Made by a program: the position numbers and the translations under genes. A DNA stretch of 64,000 bases from Ferrovibrio xuzhouensis (GTDB lineage Bacteria; Pseudomonadota; Alphaproteobacteria; Ferrovibrionales; Ferrovibrionaceae): NCBI RefSeq assembly GCF_042648965.1, contig NZ_JBHRYJ010000005.1, forward strand, positions 62,001-126,000, given 5' to 3'. The notes below the pieces were generated by a model. It saw nothing but the letters and a program-made list of their open reading frames with translations. It made no database searches and was not told the DNA's origin. This document shows positions 9,176 through 17,692 of this stretch, in pieces. The number at the start of each line of letters is the position of its first letter. Positions within the stretch are counted from its first letter, which is position 1.

Positions 9176-10375
9176 ATGACCGCTTTCCGTTTTGCACATT
9201 TCGCCGGTGCCACCGCACTGGCGCTGACGATCCTGTTCGCCGCGCCGCAGCCCGCCGCCGCGCAGGCCAACAAGAAGATCAGGATCGGCTTCGTCACCAC
9301 CCTGTCGGGCCCCAATGCGGCCTACGGGCAGGACATGAAGAACAGCGTCGAGCTGGCGCTCGATCATCTCGGCCGCAAGATGGGTGGCATCCCCGTCGAG
9401 GTGATCTACGAGGACGACGAGCAGAAACCGGAAGTCGGCAAGCAGAAGACCGAAAAGCTGCTGCAGCGCGACAAGGTCGATTTCGTCACCGGCTACATCT
9501 GGTCGAACGTGCTGCTGGCGTCCTACAAGCCGGTGGTCGATGCGAACACCTTCCTGATCAGCGCCAATGCCGGCCCCTCGCAGCTCGCCGGCGCCCAGTG
9601 CAATCCGTATTTCTTCGCTGCCTCCTACCAGAACGACCAGCTGCCGAATGCCATGGGCGAGCTGCTGAACCAGAAGGGCGTGAAGACCCTCTATATCGTC
9701 GCGCCGGGCTATGCCGCCGGCAACGATCAGGCCAATGGCGTCAAGGCCACTTTCAAGGGCAAGGTGATCGGCCAGGATATGACCAAATGGCCCGACCAGC
9801 TCGACTTCTCGGCCGAGATCTCGAAGATCCGCGCCGCCAGACCCGATGCGGTCTACATCTTCTACCCGAGCCGCTGGGGCGTGCAGTTCCTGACCCAGTA
9901 CAGCCAGGCCGGCCTGAAGAAGGACGTGCCGCTCTATTCCGCCTTCACCGTGGATGCCGTGTCGCTGACCCTGCAGAAGGATCTGGCGCTCGACACCTAT
10001 TTCGGCGCCTTCTGGGGTTCCGACCTGCCCTATGCGATCAACCAGAAGATGGTTGCCGATTTCCGCAAGACGCATGGCCGGGCGCCGACCTTCTACGGCG
10101 CGCAATCCTATGACGCGATCAACCTGATCGCCTCGGCGGTGACCGCCACCAAGGGCGACCTGAAGAACAAGCCCGCGGTGCGCAAGGCGCTGGAAGCGGC
10201 GAAGTTCGATTCGGTGCGCGGCGCCTTCAAGTTCGGGCCGAATCACTTCCCGATCCACAATGTCTACCAGCAGGAAGCGTACAAGAGCGCGGATGGCGGG
10301 TATGACACGCGGACAGTCAGCACGATTCTCACCGCCTATCAGGATTCCCACGCCGCCCAGTGCAAAATGCAGTAA
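9176..10375 (+). CDS. Branched-chain-amino-acid-type ABC transporter substrate-binding protein, copy 2
   Basis: This 399-residue paralogue of the protein at 7762 has a signal peptide of about 30 residues ending in AAAQA, followed by KKIRIGFVTTLSGPNAAYG. The start ATG 9176 has GGGAGA upstream; a longer in-frame extension exists but would bury the signal peptide. The mature halves of the two copies are almost identical at DNA level from the signal-peptide end to about residue 120. They diverge most in the second lobe and at the C terminus (for example NPYFFAASYQ versus SPYFFSASWQ), which may shift ligand preference. The livH-type permease follows after a hairpin, so this copy is the likely main partner of the transporter. 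Confidence 0.9.
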   Translation: MTAFRFAHFAGATALALTILFAAPQPAAAQANKKIRIGFVTTLSGPNAAYGQDMKNSVELALDHLGRKMGGIPVEVIYEDDEQKPEVGKQKTEKLLQRDKVDFVTGYIWSNVLLASYKPVVDANTFLISANAGPSQLAGAQCNPYFFAASYQNDQLPNAMGELLNQKGVKTLYIVAPGYAAGNDQANGVKATFKGKVIGQDMTKWPDQLDFSAEISKIRAARPDAVYIFYPSRWGVQFLTQYSQAGLKKDVPLYSAFTVDAVSLTLQKDLALDTYFGAFWGSDLPYAINQKMVADFRKTHGRAPTFYGAQSYDAINLIASAVTATKGDLKNKPAVRKALEAAKFDSVRGAFKFGPNHFPIHNVYQQEAYKSADGGYDTRTVSTILTAYQDSHAAQCKMQ

Positions 10376-10397
10376 CCTCCGGCGTTCTTTCACCGGC

Positions 10398-10424
10398 GGG
10401 CCGCGGGCTAGACCCCCGCGGCCC
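10398..10424 (+). promoter_or_regulatory. Hairpin between binding protein 2 and the permease genes
   Basis: A 10-bp perfect stem, GGGCCGCGGG (10398-10407) and CCCGCGGCCC (10415-10424), has a 7-nt loop and no T run. Such structures after binding-protein genes often protect the upstream mRNA from 3' decay and leave the membrane genes less expressed; that role is inferred. Confidence 0.55.
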
Positions 10425-10455
10425 GTCAGACCCGCAGCCCAGCCGACCGCAGATC

Positions 10456-11376
10456 ATGTCCCTTCTTCTCTTCGAGCAATTCCTCAACGGCCTGCAGGTC
10501 GGCCTGCTGCTGTTCCTGCTGGCCGCCGGCCTCACCCTCGTCTTCGGCATCATGGACCTGGTCAACCTCGCCCATGGCTCGCTGTACATGATGGGGGCCT
10601 ATTTTGCGGCGGTCTTCACCCAGTGGACCGGCAGCTTCTTCCTCGGCGCCCTGCTTGCCCTGCCAGCCGGCGCACTGCTCGGCATCGTCACCGAGGTGAT
10701 CGCGCTGCGCACGCTGTATGCCCGCGACCATCTTGACCAGGTGCTGGCCACCTTCGGCCTGATCCTGTTCTTCAACGAACTGGCCCGGCTGGTGTTCGGC
10801 GTCGGCGGCATGGCCATCGATCTGCCGGAGTTCCTCAAGGGCCAGATCGAGATACTGCCCGGCCTGCCCTATTCCAGCTTCCGCTTCGCCATCATCGCCG
10901 TCGGGCTGGCCGTCGCGCTGTTCCTCTATGTGCTGGTCCAGCGCACCCGGCTCGGCATGCTGATCCGCGCCGGCGCGTCCAACCGCGAGATGATCGGGGC
11001 GCTCGGCATCGACATCAAGCTGCTGTTCACGCTCGTCTTCGGACTGGGCTCGGCGCTGGCCGCGCTGGCCGGCCTGATGTCGGGACCGATCACCACGGTG
11101 CAGATCGGCATGGGCGACAACATCCTGATCCTCGCCCTCGTCGTCATCGTGATCGGCGGTATCGGCTCGATCCGCGGCGCCTTCATCGCCGCGGTCGCCA
11201 TCGGCGTCATCGACACCATGGGGCGCGCCTTCCTGCCCAACATCCTCGGCCATTTCCTCAACCCGTCCGATGCCGGCACGCTGGCGCAGGCGGTCTCTTC
11301 GATGCTGATCTACATCCTGATGGCCGGCGTGCTGGTGCTGCGACCGGCCGGCCTGTTCCCCGCTCCGGGCCGCTGA
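10456..11376 (+). CDS. livH: ABC transporter permease, LivH type
   Basis: This 306-residue polytopic inner-membrane protein has about eight hydrophobic segments. It begins MSLLLFEQFLNGLQVGLLLF and contains the family loop VFGIMDLVNLAHGSLYMMGAY. The LGAALAGLAG-like region with the coupling segment GASNREMIGALGID (about 175-190) contacts the ATPases. ATG 10456 is chosen over an upstream Met that would add a proline-rich tail read through the intergenic hairpin. It ends 3 bp before the LivM-type gene. Together with LivM it forms the translocation channel for the substrate delivered by the two binding proteins. Confidence 0.9.
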   Translation: MSLLLFEQFLNGLQVGLLLFLLAAGLTLVFGIMDLVNLAHGSLYMMGAYFAAVFTQWTGSFFLGALLALPAGALLGIVTEVIALRTLYARDHLDQVLATFGLILFFNELARLVFGVGGMAIDLPEFLKGQIEILPGLPYSSFRFAIIAVGLAVALFLYVLVQRTRLGMLIRAGASNREMIGALGIDIKLLFTLVFGLGSALAALAGLMSGPITTVQIGMGDNILILALVVIVIGGIGSIRGAFIAAVAIGVIDTMGRAFLPNILGHFLNPSDAGTLAQAVSSMLIYILMAGVLVLRPAGLFPAPGR

Positions 11377-11379
11377 GGA

Positions 11380-12534
11380 ATGCCGCCGATGTCTTCGCCC
11401 GCGTCCTCCGCATCGCCGCGCGCCCGTTCGTGGCCCGTCACCACCATCGTCGGCCTCGCGCTGCTGGCCGCGCTGGCGCTGGTGCCAGCCTATGCCGCGG
11501 CCTTCGACGATCCCTTCATGCTGACCCTGTTCACCCGCATCGTCATCATGGCGATCGCGGCGGTCAGCCTGAACCTGATCCTCGGCTATGGCGGCCTGGT
11601 CAGCTTCGGCCATGCCGCCTATATCGGCGTCGGCGGCTATACCGTCGGCATCATGGCCGCCTCGGGCGTCACCAATGGCTGGCTGCAATGGCCGCTGGCC
11701 ATCCTGATGTCGGGCATCGTCGCCCTGCTGATCGGCCTGCTGTCGCTGCGCACCAGGGGTATCTTCTTCATCATGATCACGCTGGCGCTGGCGCAGCTGA
11801 TCTACTACCTCGGCAACGGCGCCTATGCCTATGGCGGCGATGACGGCCTGACCATCCTGCAGCGCTCGCAGTTCAGCGGCCTGATCGACCTGACCAGCAG
11901 GCCGAGCCTGTACTGGCTGTGCTGGGTCCTGCTGGCCGCCGTGTTGTATCTCAGCCACCGCATCATCAATTCGCGCTTCGGCATGGTGATCCGGGGCGCC
12001 CGCTCGAACGACCGTCGCATGGCGACGCTGGGCTATCCGGTGTTCCGCTACCGGCTGACCGCCTTCGTCATCGCCGGCATGATCTGCGGCCTGGCCGGCG
12101 TGCTGACTGCCACCAACACCGATTTCATCAGCCCGGCGATGATGCACTGGACCCGCTCGGGCGACCTGATCGTCATGGTGGTGCTGGGCGGCATGGGCAA
12201 CCTGTTCGGGCCGCTGTTCGGCTCGGTGATCTTCCTGCTGCTGGAAGAGATCCTGTCGGGCTGGACCGAATACTGGAAGATCGTGTTCGGCCCGATCCTG
12301 CTGCTGGTGGTGATCTTCGCCCGCGGCGGCATCGCCGGCGCCATGCTGCGCGGCTCGTCGGGCACGCTCCTCGCCGGCGCCGCCACGCTGTATCTGATTT
12401 ACGGCGTGCACCTGATCTACGAGGATGCCTGGCTGGTGCCGACCCTGCTGCTGCTCGGCGCCGGCGGCGTCGTGCTGCTGCTGTGGCGTTACGGCACCGG
12501 CGGCCATGTCCAGACCGGAGGCGACCATGCCTGA
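11380..12534 (+). CDS. livM: ABC transporter permease, LivM type
   Basis: This 384-residue membrane protein has a short Ser/Pro-rich N-terminus and then about ten hydrophobic segments. Characteristic loops are NLILGYGGLVSFGHAAYIGVGGY and the cytoplasmic coupling region RGARSNDRRMATLGYPVFRYRL. The C-terminal 60 residues add two further hydrophobic stretches beyond the usual permease core. The start could also be ATG 11389. The stop overlaps the next gene by 8 bp, so translation of permease and ATPase is coupled. It pairs with the LivH-type permease. Confidence 0.9.
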   Translation: MPPMSSPASSASPRARSWPVTTIVGLALLAALALVPAYAAAFDDPFMLTLFTRIVIMAIAAVSLNLILGYGGLVSFGHAAYIGVGGYTVGIMAASGVTNGWLQWPLAILMSGIVALLIGLLSLRTRGIFFIMITLALAQLIYYLGNGAYAYGGDDGLTILQRSQFSGLIDLTSRPSLYWLCWVLLAAVLYLSHRIINSRFGMVIRGARSNDRRMATLGYPVFRYRLTAFVIAGMICGLAGVLTATNTDFISPAMMHWTRSGDLIVMVVLGGMGNLFGPLFGSVIFLLLEEILSGWTEYWKIVFGPILLLVVIFARGGIAGAMLRGSSGTLLAGAATLYLIYGVHLIYEDAWLVPTLLLLGAGGVVLLLWRYGTGGHVQTGGDHA

Positions 12535-13282
12535 GGCCATCCTGCAGGTCGACGGCCTGATCAAACGCTTCGGTGGCCTGCTCGCCACCGACAACCTGTC
12601 GCTCGACATCCGGCCCGGCGAGATACACGCCGTGATCGGCCCGAACGGCGCCGGCAAGACCACGATGATCGGCCAGCTGATCGGCGAACTGCGCCCCGAT
12701 GCCGGCAGCATCCGCTTCATGGGCCAGGACATCACCGCCCTGCCGGTGCATGCCCGCGCCGATCTCGGCATCGCGCGCTCATTCCAGATCACCTCGATCT
12801 TCCATGACTTCACCGCCCTCGACAATGTCGCGCTGGCCGTGCAGGCCCGGCAGGGCCATTCCTTCCGCTTCTGGGGCAATGCGCGCGCCGATGCCAGCCT
12901 GCGCACCCCGGCCCTGCGGGCGCTGGAGCAGGTCGGTCTCGCCCATCGCGCGGAGGTGACCGCCAGCGTGCTGAGCCATGGCGAGCACCGCCAGCTTGAG
13001 ATCGCCATGGCACTGGCCACCAACCCGAAACTGCTGCTGCTCGACGAACCGATGGCCGGCATGGGGCCGGAGGATTCGGCCCGCATGGTACAGATGCTCA
13101 AGCGTATCAAGGGCAGCATCCCGATGCTGCTGATCGAACACGACATGGATGCGGTCTTCGCCCTCGCCGACCGCATCACCGTGCTGGTCTACGGCCGCAA
13201 CATCGCCACCGACGTGCCGGACGCGATCCGCAGCAACGAGGCGGTGCGCCAGGCCTATCTCGGCGACGAAATGCCGGCCTGA
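12527..13282 (+). CDS. livG: ABC transporter ATP-binding protein, LivG type
   Basis: This 251-residue ATPase has Walker A GPNGAGKT at about 38-45, a Q-loop before DITALPVHARADLGIARSFQ, a signature LSHGEHRQLEI in place of the strict LSGGQ, and Walker B LLLLDEPMAGM. The C-terminal LivG-type tail includes LLIEHDMDAVFALADRITVL with the switch histidine. ATG 12527 overlaps the LivM stop. It energises import together with the LivF-type subunit 19 bp downstream. Confidence 0.92.
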   Translation: MPEAILQVDGLIKRFGGLLATDNLSLDIRPGEIHAVIGPNGAGKTTMIGQLIGELRPDAGSIRFMGQDITALPVHARADLGIARSFQITSIFHDFTALDNVALAVQARQGHSFRFWGNARADASLRTPALRALEQVGLAHRAEVTASVLSHGEHRQLEIAMALATNPKLLLLDEPMAGMGPEDSARMVQMLKRIKGSIPMLLIEHDMDAVFALADRITVLVYGRNIATDVPDAIRSNEAVRQAYLGDEMPA

Positions 13283-13301
13283 GAAGATGACGGAGTAACA
13301 G

Positions 13302-14012
13302 ATGGCCCGCCTGCTCGAAGTCGACTCCATCGACACCTTCTACGGCCGCAGCCAGGTGCTGTTCGGCATGGGCCTGGCCATCGATGCCGGTGAGGTGGTC
13401 ACGCTCATGGGCCGCAACGGCATGGGCAAGACCACCACGATCCGCTCGATCATGGGGCTGACCCCCGCCTCGCAGGGTGCCATCCGCTTCCGTGGCAGCG
13501 ACATCCGCGGCCTGCCCAGTTACCGCGTCGCCAAGGTCGGCATCGGTCTGGTGCCGGAAGGCCGGCAGATCTTCCCCAATCTCTCGGTGCGCGAGAACCT
13601 TGTCGCCACGGCGGCCAACCGCCGCGCCGCCGACAGCCCGTGGACCTATGAGCGGGTGATCGAGTTGTTTCCCCGCCTTGCCGAGCGCGCCGGCAACATG
13701 GGCAACCAGCTGTCGGGTGGCGAACAGCAGATGCTGGCGGTCGGCCGGGCGCTGATGACCAATCCGCACCTGCTGATCCTCGACGAGGCCACCGAGGGTC
13801 TGGCGCCGCTGATCCGGCTGGAAATCTGGAACTGCCTCGAACGGCTGAAGCAGGCCGGCCAGTCGATCCTGGTGGTAGACAAGAATGTCGATGCCCTGAC
13901 CCGGCTGGCCAACCGCCATTACGTGATCGAAAAGGGCCGCGTGGTCTGGCAGGGCGATTCCGCCGCCCTGCTCGCCGCCCCGGATATCCAGCACCGCTAT
14001 CTCGGCATCTGA
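13302..14012 (+). CDS. livF: ABC transporter ATP-binding protein, LivF type
   Basis: This 236-residue ATPase has Walker A GRNGMGKTT near 37-45, the LivF-typical GLVPEGRQIFPNLSVRENL, signature LSGGEQQM and Walker B LLILDEATEGLAP. The H-loop position reads ILVVDKNVDAL, with Asp-Lys instead of the usual EQN/H arrangement found in many LivF proteins. It completes the transporter. ATG 13302 is preceded by GACGGAGTAACAG. A 236-bp gap without an evident gene separates it from the diguanylate cyclase. Confidence 0.92.
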   Translation: MARLLEVDSIDTFYGRSQVLFGMGLAIDAGEVVTLMGRNGMGKTTTIRSIMGLTPASQGAIRFRGSDIRGLPSYRVAKVGIGLVPEGRQIFPNLSVRENLVATAANRRAADSPWTYERVIELFPRLAERAGNMGNQLSGGEQQMLAVGRALMTNPHLLILDEATEGLAPLIRLEIWNCLERLKQAGQSILVVDKNVDALTRLANRHYVIEKGRVVWQGDSAALLAAPDIQHRYLGI

Positions 14013-14248
14013 AGACTGCCGCATCCGGGGGCCGTGGCGGAAATTTCGCCGCAACCCCATTGCCAGCCTGCGCACTTCGCCGCAAAGTATGTCCGGCGGC
14101 GTAAAAACGCGCGAACGGGGAATTTCGCCCGCAGACGCTGAAACAGCCGCAGCAGCGTACACGCCGAGAGATGTGTAAGGGGGCGTTCCGACAGGGAAGC
14201 GCCTGAACAGAGGCTGGTCAGTAAGGGCTGGTCTGGGGGCTGGGTGGG

Positions 14249-15298
14249 ATGTATCACGACGATCTGCATCACGCGGCAGAACTGGCCCACGCGGCCGTCA
14301 CCAGCATGACCCGCTTCTCGATTCCGCCGACCCCGATCAATTTCACCATCTGGTACGAATACCATGCCGGCCGCGATCCGGCGCTCAGCCGCGCCATCGA
14401 CGGCCTGCTGGCCGGCAACGCACCGTTCACGCCGGAAACCACCCTGCAGCTCTACGAGGAATTCCTCAATCCGGCCCGCCTGCTGCGCGCCTCGCGCGAG
14501 ACCACCGAGAAGCTGCAGGAGGCAATGGACGACCTGCGCAGCGTCGTCGGCGCGGCCGAGGAGAATGCGCGCTCCTATGGCGCCAAGCTGGAACATTTCT
14601 CCGGTAACCTCGACCGCCACGAGCCGGAACCCGCGCTGGGCTCGCTGGTCAGCGGTATGCTGCAGGAAACCCGCGCCATGGAAGAGCGCAACCGCACGCT
14701 GGAAGACCGCCTCGCCGAGACCACGGCGGAGGTGAAGCTGCTGCGCGAGCATTTCGAGCAGGCCCGCCGCGAGGCGCTGTCGGATTCGCTGACCGGCCTG
14801 GCCAACCGGAAGAATTTCGAGCAGACGCTCACCCTGCTGGCCAAGGCGGCGCAGGACGAGCACGAGCCACTGGCGCTGATGCTGATCGACATCGACCATT
14901 TCAAGCTGTTCAACGACCGCCACGGCCACCAGACCGGTGACACGGTGCTGCAACTGGTCGCCCGCACGCTCAGCGACAACGTCAAGGGACAGGATCTGGC
15001 GGCACGCTATGGCGGTGAGGAATTCGCCCTGCTGCTGCCGCGCACTCGCGCCGAACAGGCGGTCAAGCTCGGCGACAACATCCGCGTGCTGGTGTCGGGC
15101 CGCAAGCTGGTGAAGCGCAATTCCGGCGAGGATCTCGGCCGCATCACCATATCGGCCGGCGTCGCCCAGTATCGTGCCGGCGAACCGCTCAGCACCTTCG
15201 TGCAGCGCGCGGACACCGCGCTCTATGCCGCCAAGCGCAAGGGCCGCAACATCGTGGTTGCCGCAGCGGAAGCCCCGGCCGACGCCCCGGCGGCCTGA
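14249..15298 (+). CDS. Diguanylate cyclase (GGDEF domain)
   Basis: This 349-residue protein has a non-membrane N-terminal helical domain (about 1-150, including a coiled-coil-like ETTEKLQEAMDDLRSVV), a further coiled coil at about 140-175, and a GGDEF domain from about 180. The active-site signature is GGEEF at 255-259, with SLTGLANRKNFEQ and DIDHFKLFNDRHGH upstream. It should make cyclic di-GMP from two GTP in the cytoplasm. The inhibitory I-site reads K-G-Q-D (246-249) instead of R-x-x-D, so feedback inhibition may be weak. No sensor domain is recognised. The N-terminal region shares a layout with alphaproteobacterial cyclases of the DgcB type, by resemblance only. Confidence 0.88.
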   Translation: MYHDDLHHAAELAHAAVTSMTRFSIPPTPINFTIWYEYHAGRDPALSRAIDGLLAGNAPFTPETTLQLYEEFLNPARLLRASRETTEKLQEAMDDLRSVVGAAEENARSYGAKLEHFSGNLDRHEPEPALGSLVSGMLQETRAMEERNRTLEDRLAETTAEVKLLREHFEQARREALSDSLTGLANRKNFEQTLTLLAKAAQDEHEPLALMLIDIDHFKLFNDRHGHQTGDTVLQLVARTLSDNVKGQDLAARYGGEEFALLLPRTRAEQAVKLGDNIRVLVSGRKLVKRNSGEDLGRITISAGVAQYRAGEPLSTFVQRADTALYAAKRKGRNIVVAAAEAPADAPAA

Positions 15299-15362
15299 TC
15301 CTTCCTGTTCCGCCTGGAAATCGGCTAGCCTTGCCCGCATAAACCTGCGGGAGGAAACCATC

Positions 15363-16169
15363 ATGGCCTACAGCACCCTGCTGGTCGGCAAGGCGGACGG
15401 TATCGCCACCATCACGCTGAACCGGCCCGAACGGCTGAACGCGCTGAGCGCCGAACTGATGACCGAACTGCTGGCCGCCCTCGACGGGATCGATGCCGAT
15501 GCGACGATACGCTGCCTGCTGCTGACCGGTGCCGGCCGCGGCTTCTGCTCCGGTGCCGATCTGGCCCCAGATAATAAGTTAGGGGGCGACCTCAACCAGG
15601 GCTGCGGCCTGCCCGACCTCGGCCGCGCCCTGCATGAGCGCTATCACCCGGTGATCCGCCGCCTCGCCGCCTTCCGCATGCCGATCGTCTGCGCGGTCAA
15701 CGGCCCGGCCGCCGGTGCCGGAATGTCGCTGGCGCTGTGCGGCGACATCGTCCTCGCCGGGCAGTCGGCCAGCTTCCTGCAGGCCTTTGCCAATATCGGC
15801 CTGGTGCCCGATGCCGGCAGCACCTATTTCCTGCCGCGTCTGGCCGGCACTGCGCGCGCCATGGGGCTGGCCATGCTGGGCGAACCGCTGCCGGCCGAGA
15901 CCGCCGCCGCCTGGGGCCTGATCTGGAAATGCGTCGCCGACGATGAACTGATGGCCGAAGCCGGCAAGCTGGCAGCGAAATTCGCCAAGGGCCCGACCGT
16001 GGGCCTCGGCCTGATCCGCCAGGTGATGCGCCAGAGCTGGGATGCTTCGCTGGATGCCCAGCTCGAGGCCGAACGCGCGGCCCAGACCAAGGCCGGCCGT
16101 ACCCGCGACTTCATCGAGGGCGTGACCGCCTTCCTGCAAAAGCGCCCGGCCAAGTTCACCGGCCAATGA
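15363..16169 (+). CDS. Enoyl-CoA hydratase/isomerase, PaaG-like
   Basis: This 268-residue crotonase-fold enzyme contains ITLNRPERLNALS, LLTGAGRGFCSGADL (first oxyanion strand), GPAAGAGMSLALCGDIV (second) and FANIGLVPDAGSTYFLPRL. The last follows 1,2-epoxyphenylacetyl-CoA isomerase (PaaG), which carries Asp in the active-site loop. ATG 15363 follows GGGAGGAAACCATC, a strong ribosome site. Its stop overlaps the thioesterase start (ATGA), as paaG and paaI often adjoin. It could act in the ring-opening branch of the upstream pathway or in general beta-oxidation of unsaturated acyl-CoA; a full phenylacetate operon is not present in the window. Confidence 0.85.
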   Translation: MAYSTLLVGKADGIATITLNRPERLNALSAELMTELLAALDGIDADATIRCLLLTGAGRGFCSGADLAPDNKLGGDLNQGCGLPDLGRALHERYHPVIRRLAAFRMPIVCAVNGPAAGAGMSLALCGDIVLAGQSASFLQAFANIGLVPDAGSTYFLPRLAGTARAMGLAMLGEPLPAETAAAWGLIWKCVADDELMAEAGKLAAKFAKGPTVGLGLIRQVMRQSWDASLDAQLEAERAAQTKAGRTRDFIEGVTAFLQKRPAKFTGQ

Positions 16170-16618
16170 CCTCGCCGCAGGCCATCGCCGACGCCGTCGG
16201 CAAGCTCGCCGCCGAACGCGACATGGCCGCGCGTCGGCTCGGCATCGCGCTGGTCTCCATGGCGCCCGGCGGCTGTTGCTTACGCATGACCGTGCAGCCC
16301 GACATGGTCAACAGCCACGGGACCTGCCACGGCGGCGTGATCTTCACGCTGGCCGACAGCGCCTTCGGCTATGCCTGCAATTCCTTCAACCGCAACACCG
16401 TGGCGCAGCAGTGCGACATCAGCTTCCTGCGCCCGGTGGCGGTCGGCACAGAGCTGACTGCCACCGCGGAGCTGCGTTCGACCACAGGACGCAGCAGCGT
16501 CTACGACATGACGGTCACCGACGCCACGGGGAACATGGTCGCGCTGTTCCGTGGCCTCGCCCGCACGGTGGCCGGCGAAACCATTCCGGGCCTCGGCGGC
16601 CCCGAACCGGGAGAGTGA
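16166..16618 (+). CDS. PaaI-family hotdog thioesterase
   Basis: This 150-residue protein has the hotdog thioesterase fold. The motif NSHGTCHGGVIFTLADSAFGYACNS contains the active-site Gly-Gly turn and Asp of PaaI enzymes, which hydrolyse phenylacetyl-CoA-type thioesters and rescue trapped CoA. ATG 16166 overlaps the preceding hydratase gene. It ends 6 bp from the convergent TfoX-N gene. PaaI specificity is supported by the genomic pair with a PaaG-like protein, not by the sequence alone. Confidence 0.88.
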   Translation: MTSPQAIADAVGKLAAERDMAARRLGIALVSMAPGGCCLRMTVQPDMVNSHGTCHGGVIFTLADSAFGYACNSFNRNTVAQQCDISFLRPVAVGTELTATAELRSTTGRSSVYDMTVTDATGNMVALFRGLARTVAGETIPGLGGPEPGE

Positions 16619-16624
16619 TCCGGC

Positions 16625-17002
16625 CTAGAAGCGCCGGCGGACCGGCTGGCGCCTCGCCGGCGGCGGTGTCGCGGCCTTCTGGGCGCGGGCAACACCGAGT
16701 GCCGTCTTGGCCCAGGCAACCGCCTCGTCGGCGTCGTCGATCAGGTCGGCCGGCATCTGCCAGTAGCTCATCTGCACCGGCTTGCCCTTGCCCTCGTAGG
16801 TAAACGGGCCGCAGCCGCGCGCCTCGAAGGCCTTGGCCGTCTCGGCATCGGCCTTCAGGTAGATGGTATCGTCGTGGATCAGGCCGAACATCAGGCCCCG
16901 GCAGTACAGTCCGGCGCCGCCGAACATGCGGCGGACGCTGACGCCGCCCAGCGGGGCGAACAGCTCCTGGGCAAAGTCGAGAAAGTCGGGACTCGTATCC
17001 AT
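16625..17002 (-). CDS. TfoX N-terminal-domain protein
   Basis: This 125-residue protein has the TfoX_N fold: a segment reading GGVSVRRMFGGAGLYCRGLMFGLI, then DTIYLKADAETAKAFEARG and the C-terminal MSYWQMPADLIDDADEAVAWAKTAL. The MDTSPDF start is preferred over an upstream Met whose added residues are Arg-rich and unlike the family. The short tail is Arg/Pro/Ala rich. In gammaproteobacteria TfoX/Sxy proteins act in competence regulation; in alphaproteobacteria the stand-alone N-domain proteins have no settled function. The gene is convergent with the thioesterase and divergent from the crcB riboswitch. Confidence 0.85.
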   Translation of the reverse strand: MDTSPDFLDFAQELFAPLGGVSVRRMFGGAGLYCRGLMFGLIHDDTIYLKADAETAKAFEARGCGPFTYEGKGKPVQMSYWQMPADLIDDADEAVAWAKTALGVARAQKAATPPPARRQPVRRRF

Positions 17003-17079
17003 GCGGCGCAGACTAGAGGGCCGCCGGGATGCCGCCAAGAGCGGGCTTTTGACCGGCGAAAAAATTTTCGCTAGCATTC

Positions 17080-17167
17080 CCGGCGATGGGGATGGAGTCC
17101 CCCGACAACCGCCGCCGGCCCGATGCCGGTCGCTGATGGCTCCTACCGCGGCGCGCTGACGGTAGGA
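17080..17167 (+). promoter_or_regulatory. Fluoride riboswitch (crcB motif) with expression platform
   Basis: The aptamer consensus is visible: GGCGATGG at 17082-17089, CAACCGCCGCC in the middle and the diagnostic GCTGATGGCTCCTACC ending at 17147. It precedes the fluoride exporter gene crcB, the usual target. The aptamer 3' strand TCCTACC (17141-17147) is the exact complement of GGTAGGA (17161-17167), giving an alternative hairpin. Fluoride binding would be expected to choose between aptamer and this hairpin and so control crcB. The family assignment comes from conserved sequence and context. Confidence 0.88.
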
Positions 17168-17241
17168 TTCTGTCCGCTCCTCGCCGCTGCACCGAGTGAA
17201 ATGCCGGCCCGGCCGGTTACGAGGAAGGACAGACGCAGATC

Positions 17242-17652
17242 ATGACGCCCTATCTTCTTGTCGCCGCCGGCGGCGCCTTCGGCAGTATCGGCCGCTACTG
17301 GATGGCCGGCAGCCTCGATGCCCGGCTGAATGCCGCCCTGCCGCAGCTGATGTTCCCGACCGGCACCCTGCTGGTCAACGTGCTGGGCAGCTTCGTGATC
17401 GGCGCGCTGGCCGGCATGGAAGAGGAGGTCACCCGCTGGGGCCTGCCGAACGACGCCCGGCTGCTGCTGATGGTCGGCTTCTGCGGCGGCTTCACGACGT
17501 TTTCGAGCTTCAGCCTGCAGACCCTCGGCCTGCTGCGCGAGGGCCTGCTGCTGCGCGCCGGCGGCAATGTCGCGCTGTCGGTGCTGCTCTGCCTGATCGC
17601 CACCTGGGCCGGCATCGCGCTGATGCACGCGCTCGGCCGGCCGGTCAGCTGA
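17242..17652 (+). CDS. crcB: Fluoride ion transporter CrcB/Fluc
   Basis: This 136-residue inner-membrane protein has four hydrophobic helices, the size of a dual-topology Fluc channel. Family motifs are GGAFGSIGRYW in helix 1, GTLLVNVLGSFVIG in helix 2 and the ion-pathway segment GFCGGFTTFSSFSLQT in helix 3, including the break carrying the pore phenylalanines. It exports fluoride that enters as HF. ATG 17242 follows GGAAGGACAGACGCAGATC. The upstream fluoride riboswitch shows how it is likely regulated. Confidence 0.95.
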   Translation: MTPYLLVAAGGAFGSIGRYWMAGSLDARLNAALPQLMFPTGTLLVNVLGSFVIGALAGMEEEVTRWGLPNDARLLLMVGFCGGFTTFSSFSLQTLGLLREGLLLRAGGNVALSVLLCLIATWAGIALMHALGRPVS

Positions 17653-17692
17653 GGCCGGCAGCGTAGAAAAGACTTACTGCTCGACGCCAATA

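Noticed and set aside
10426..13179. Long open reading frame of 917 codons on the minus strand
   Set aside because: It lies entirely antisense to the livH, livM and livG genes, whose motifs are complete; its Gln/His/Arg-rich composition is that of a shadow frame in GC-rich DNA.
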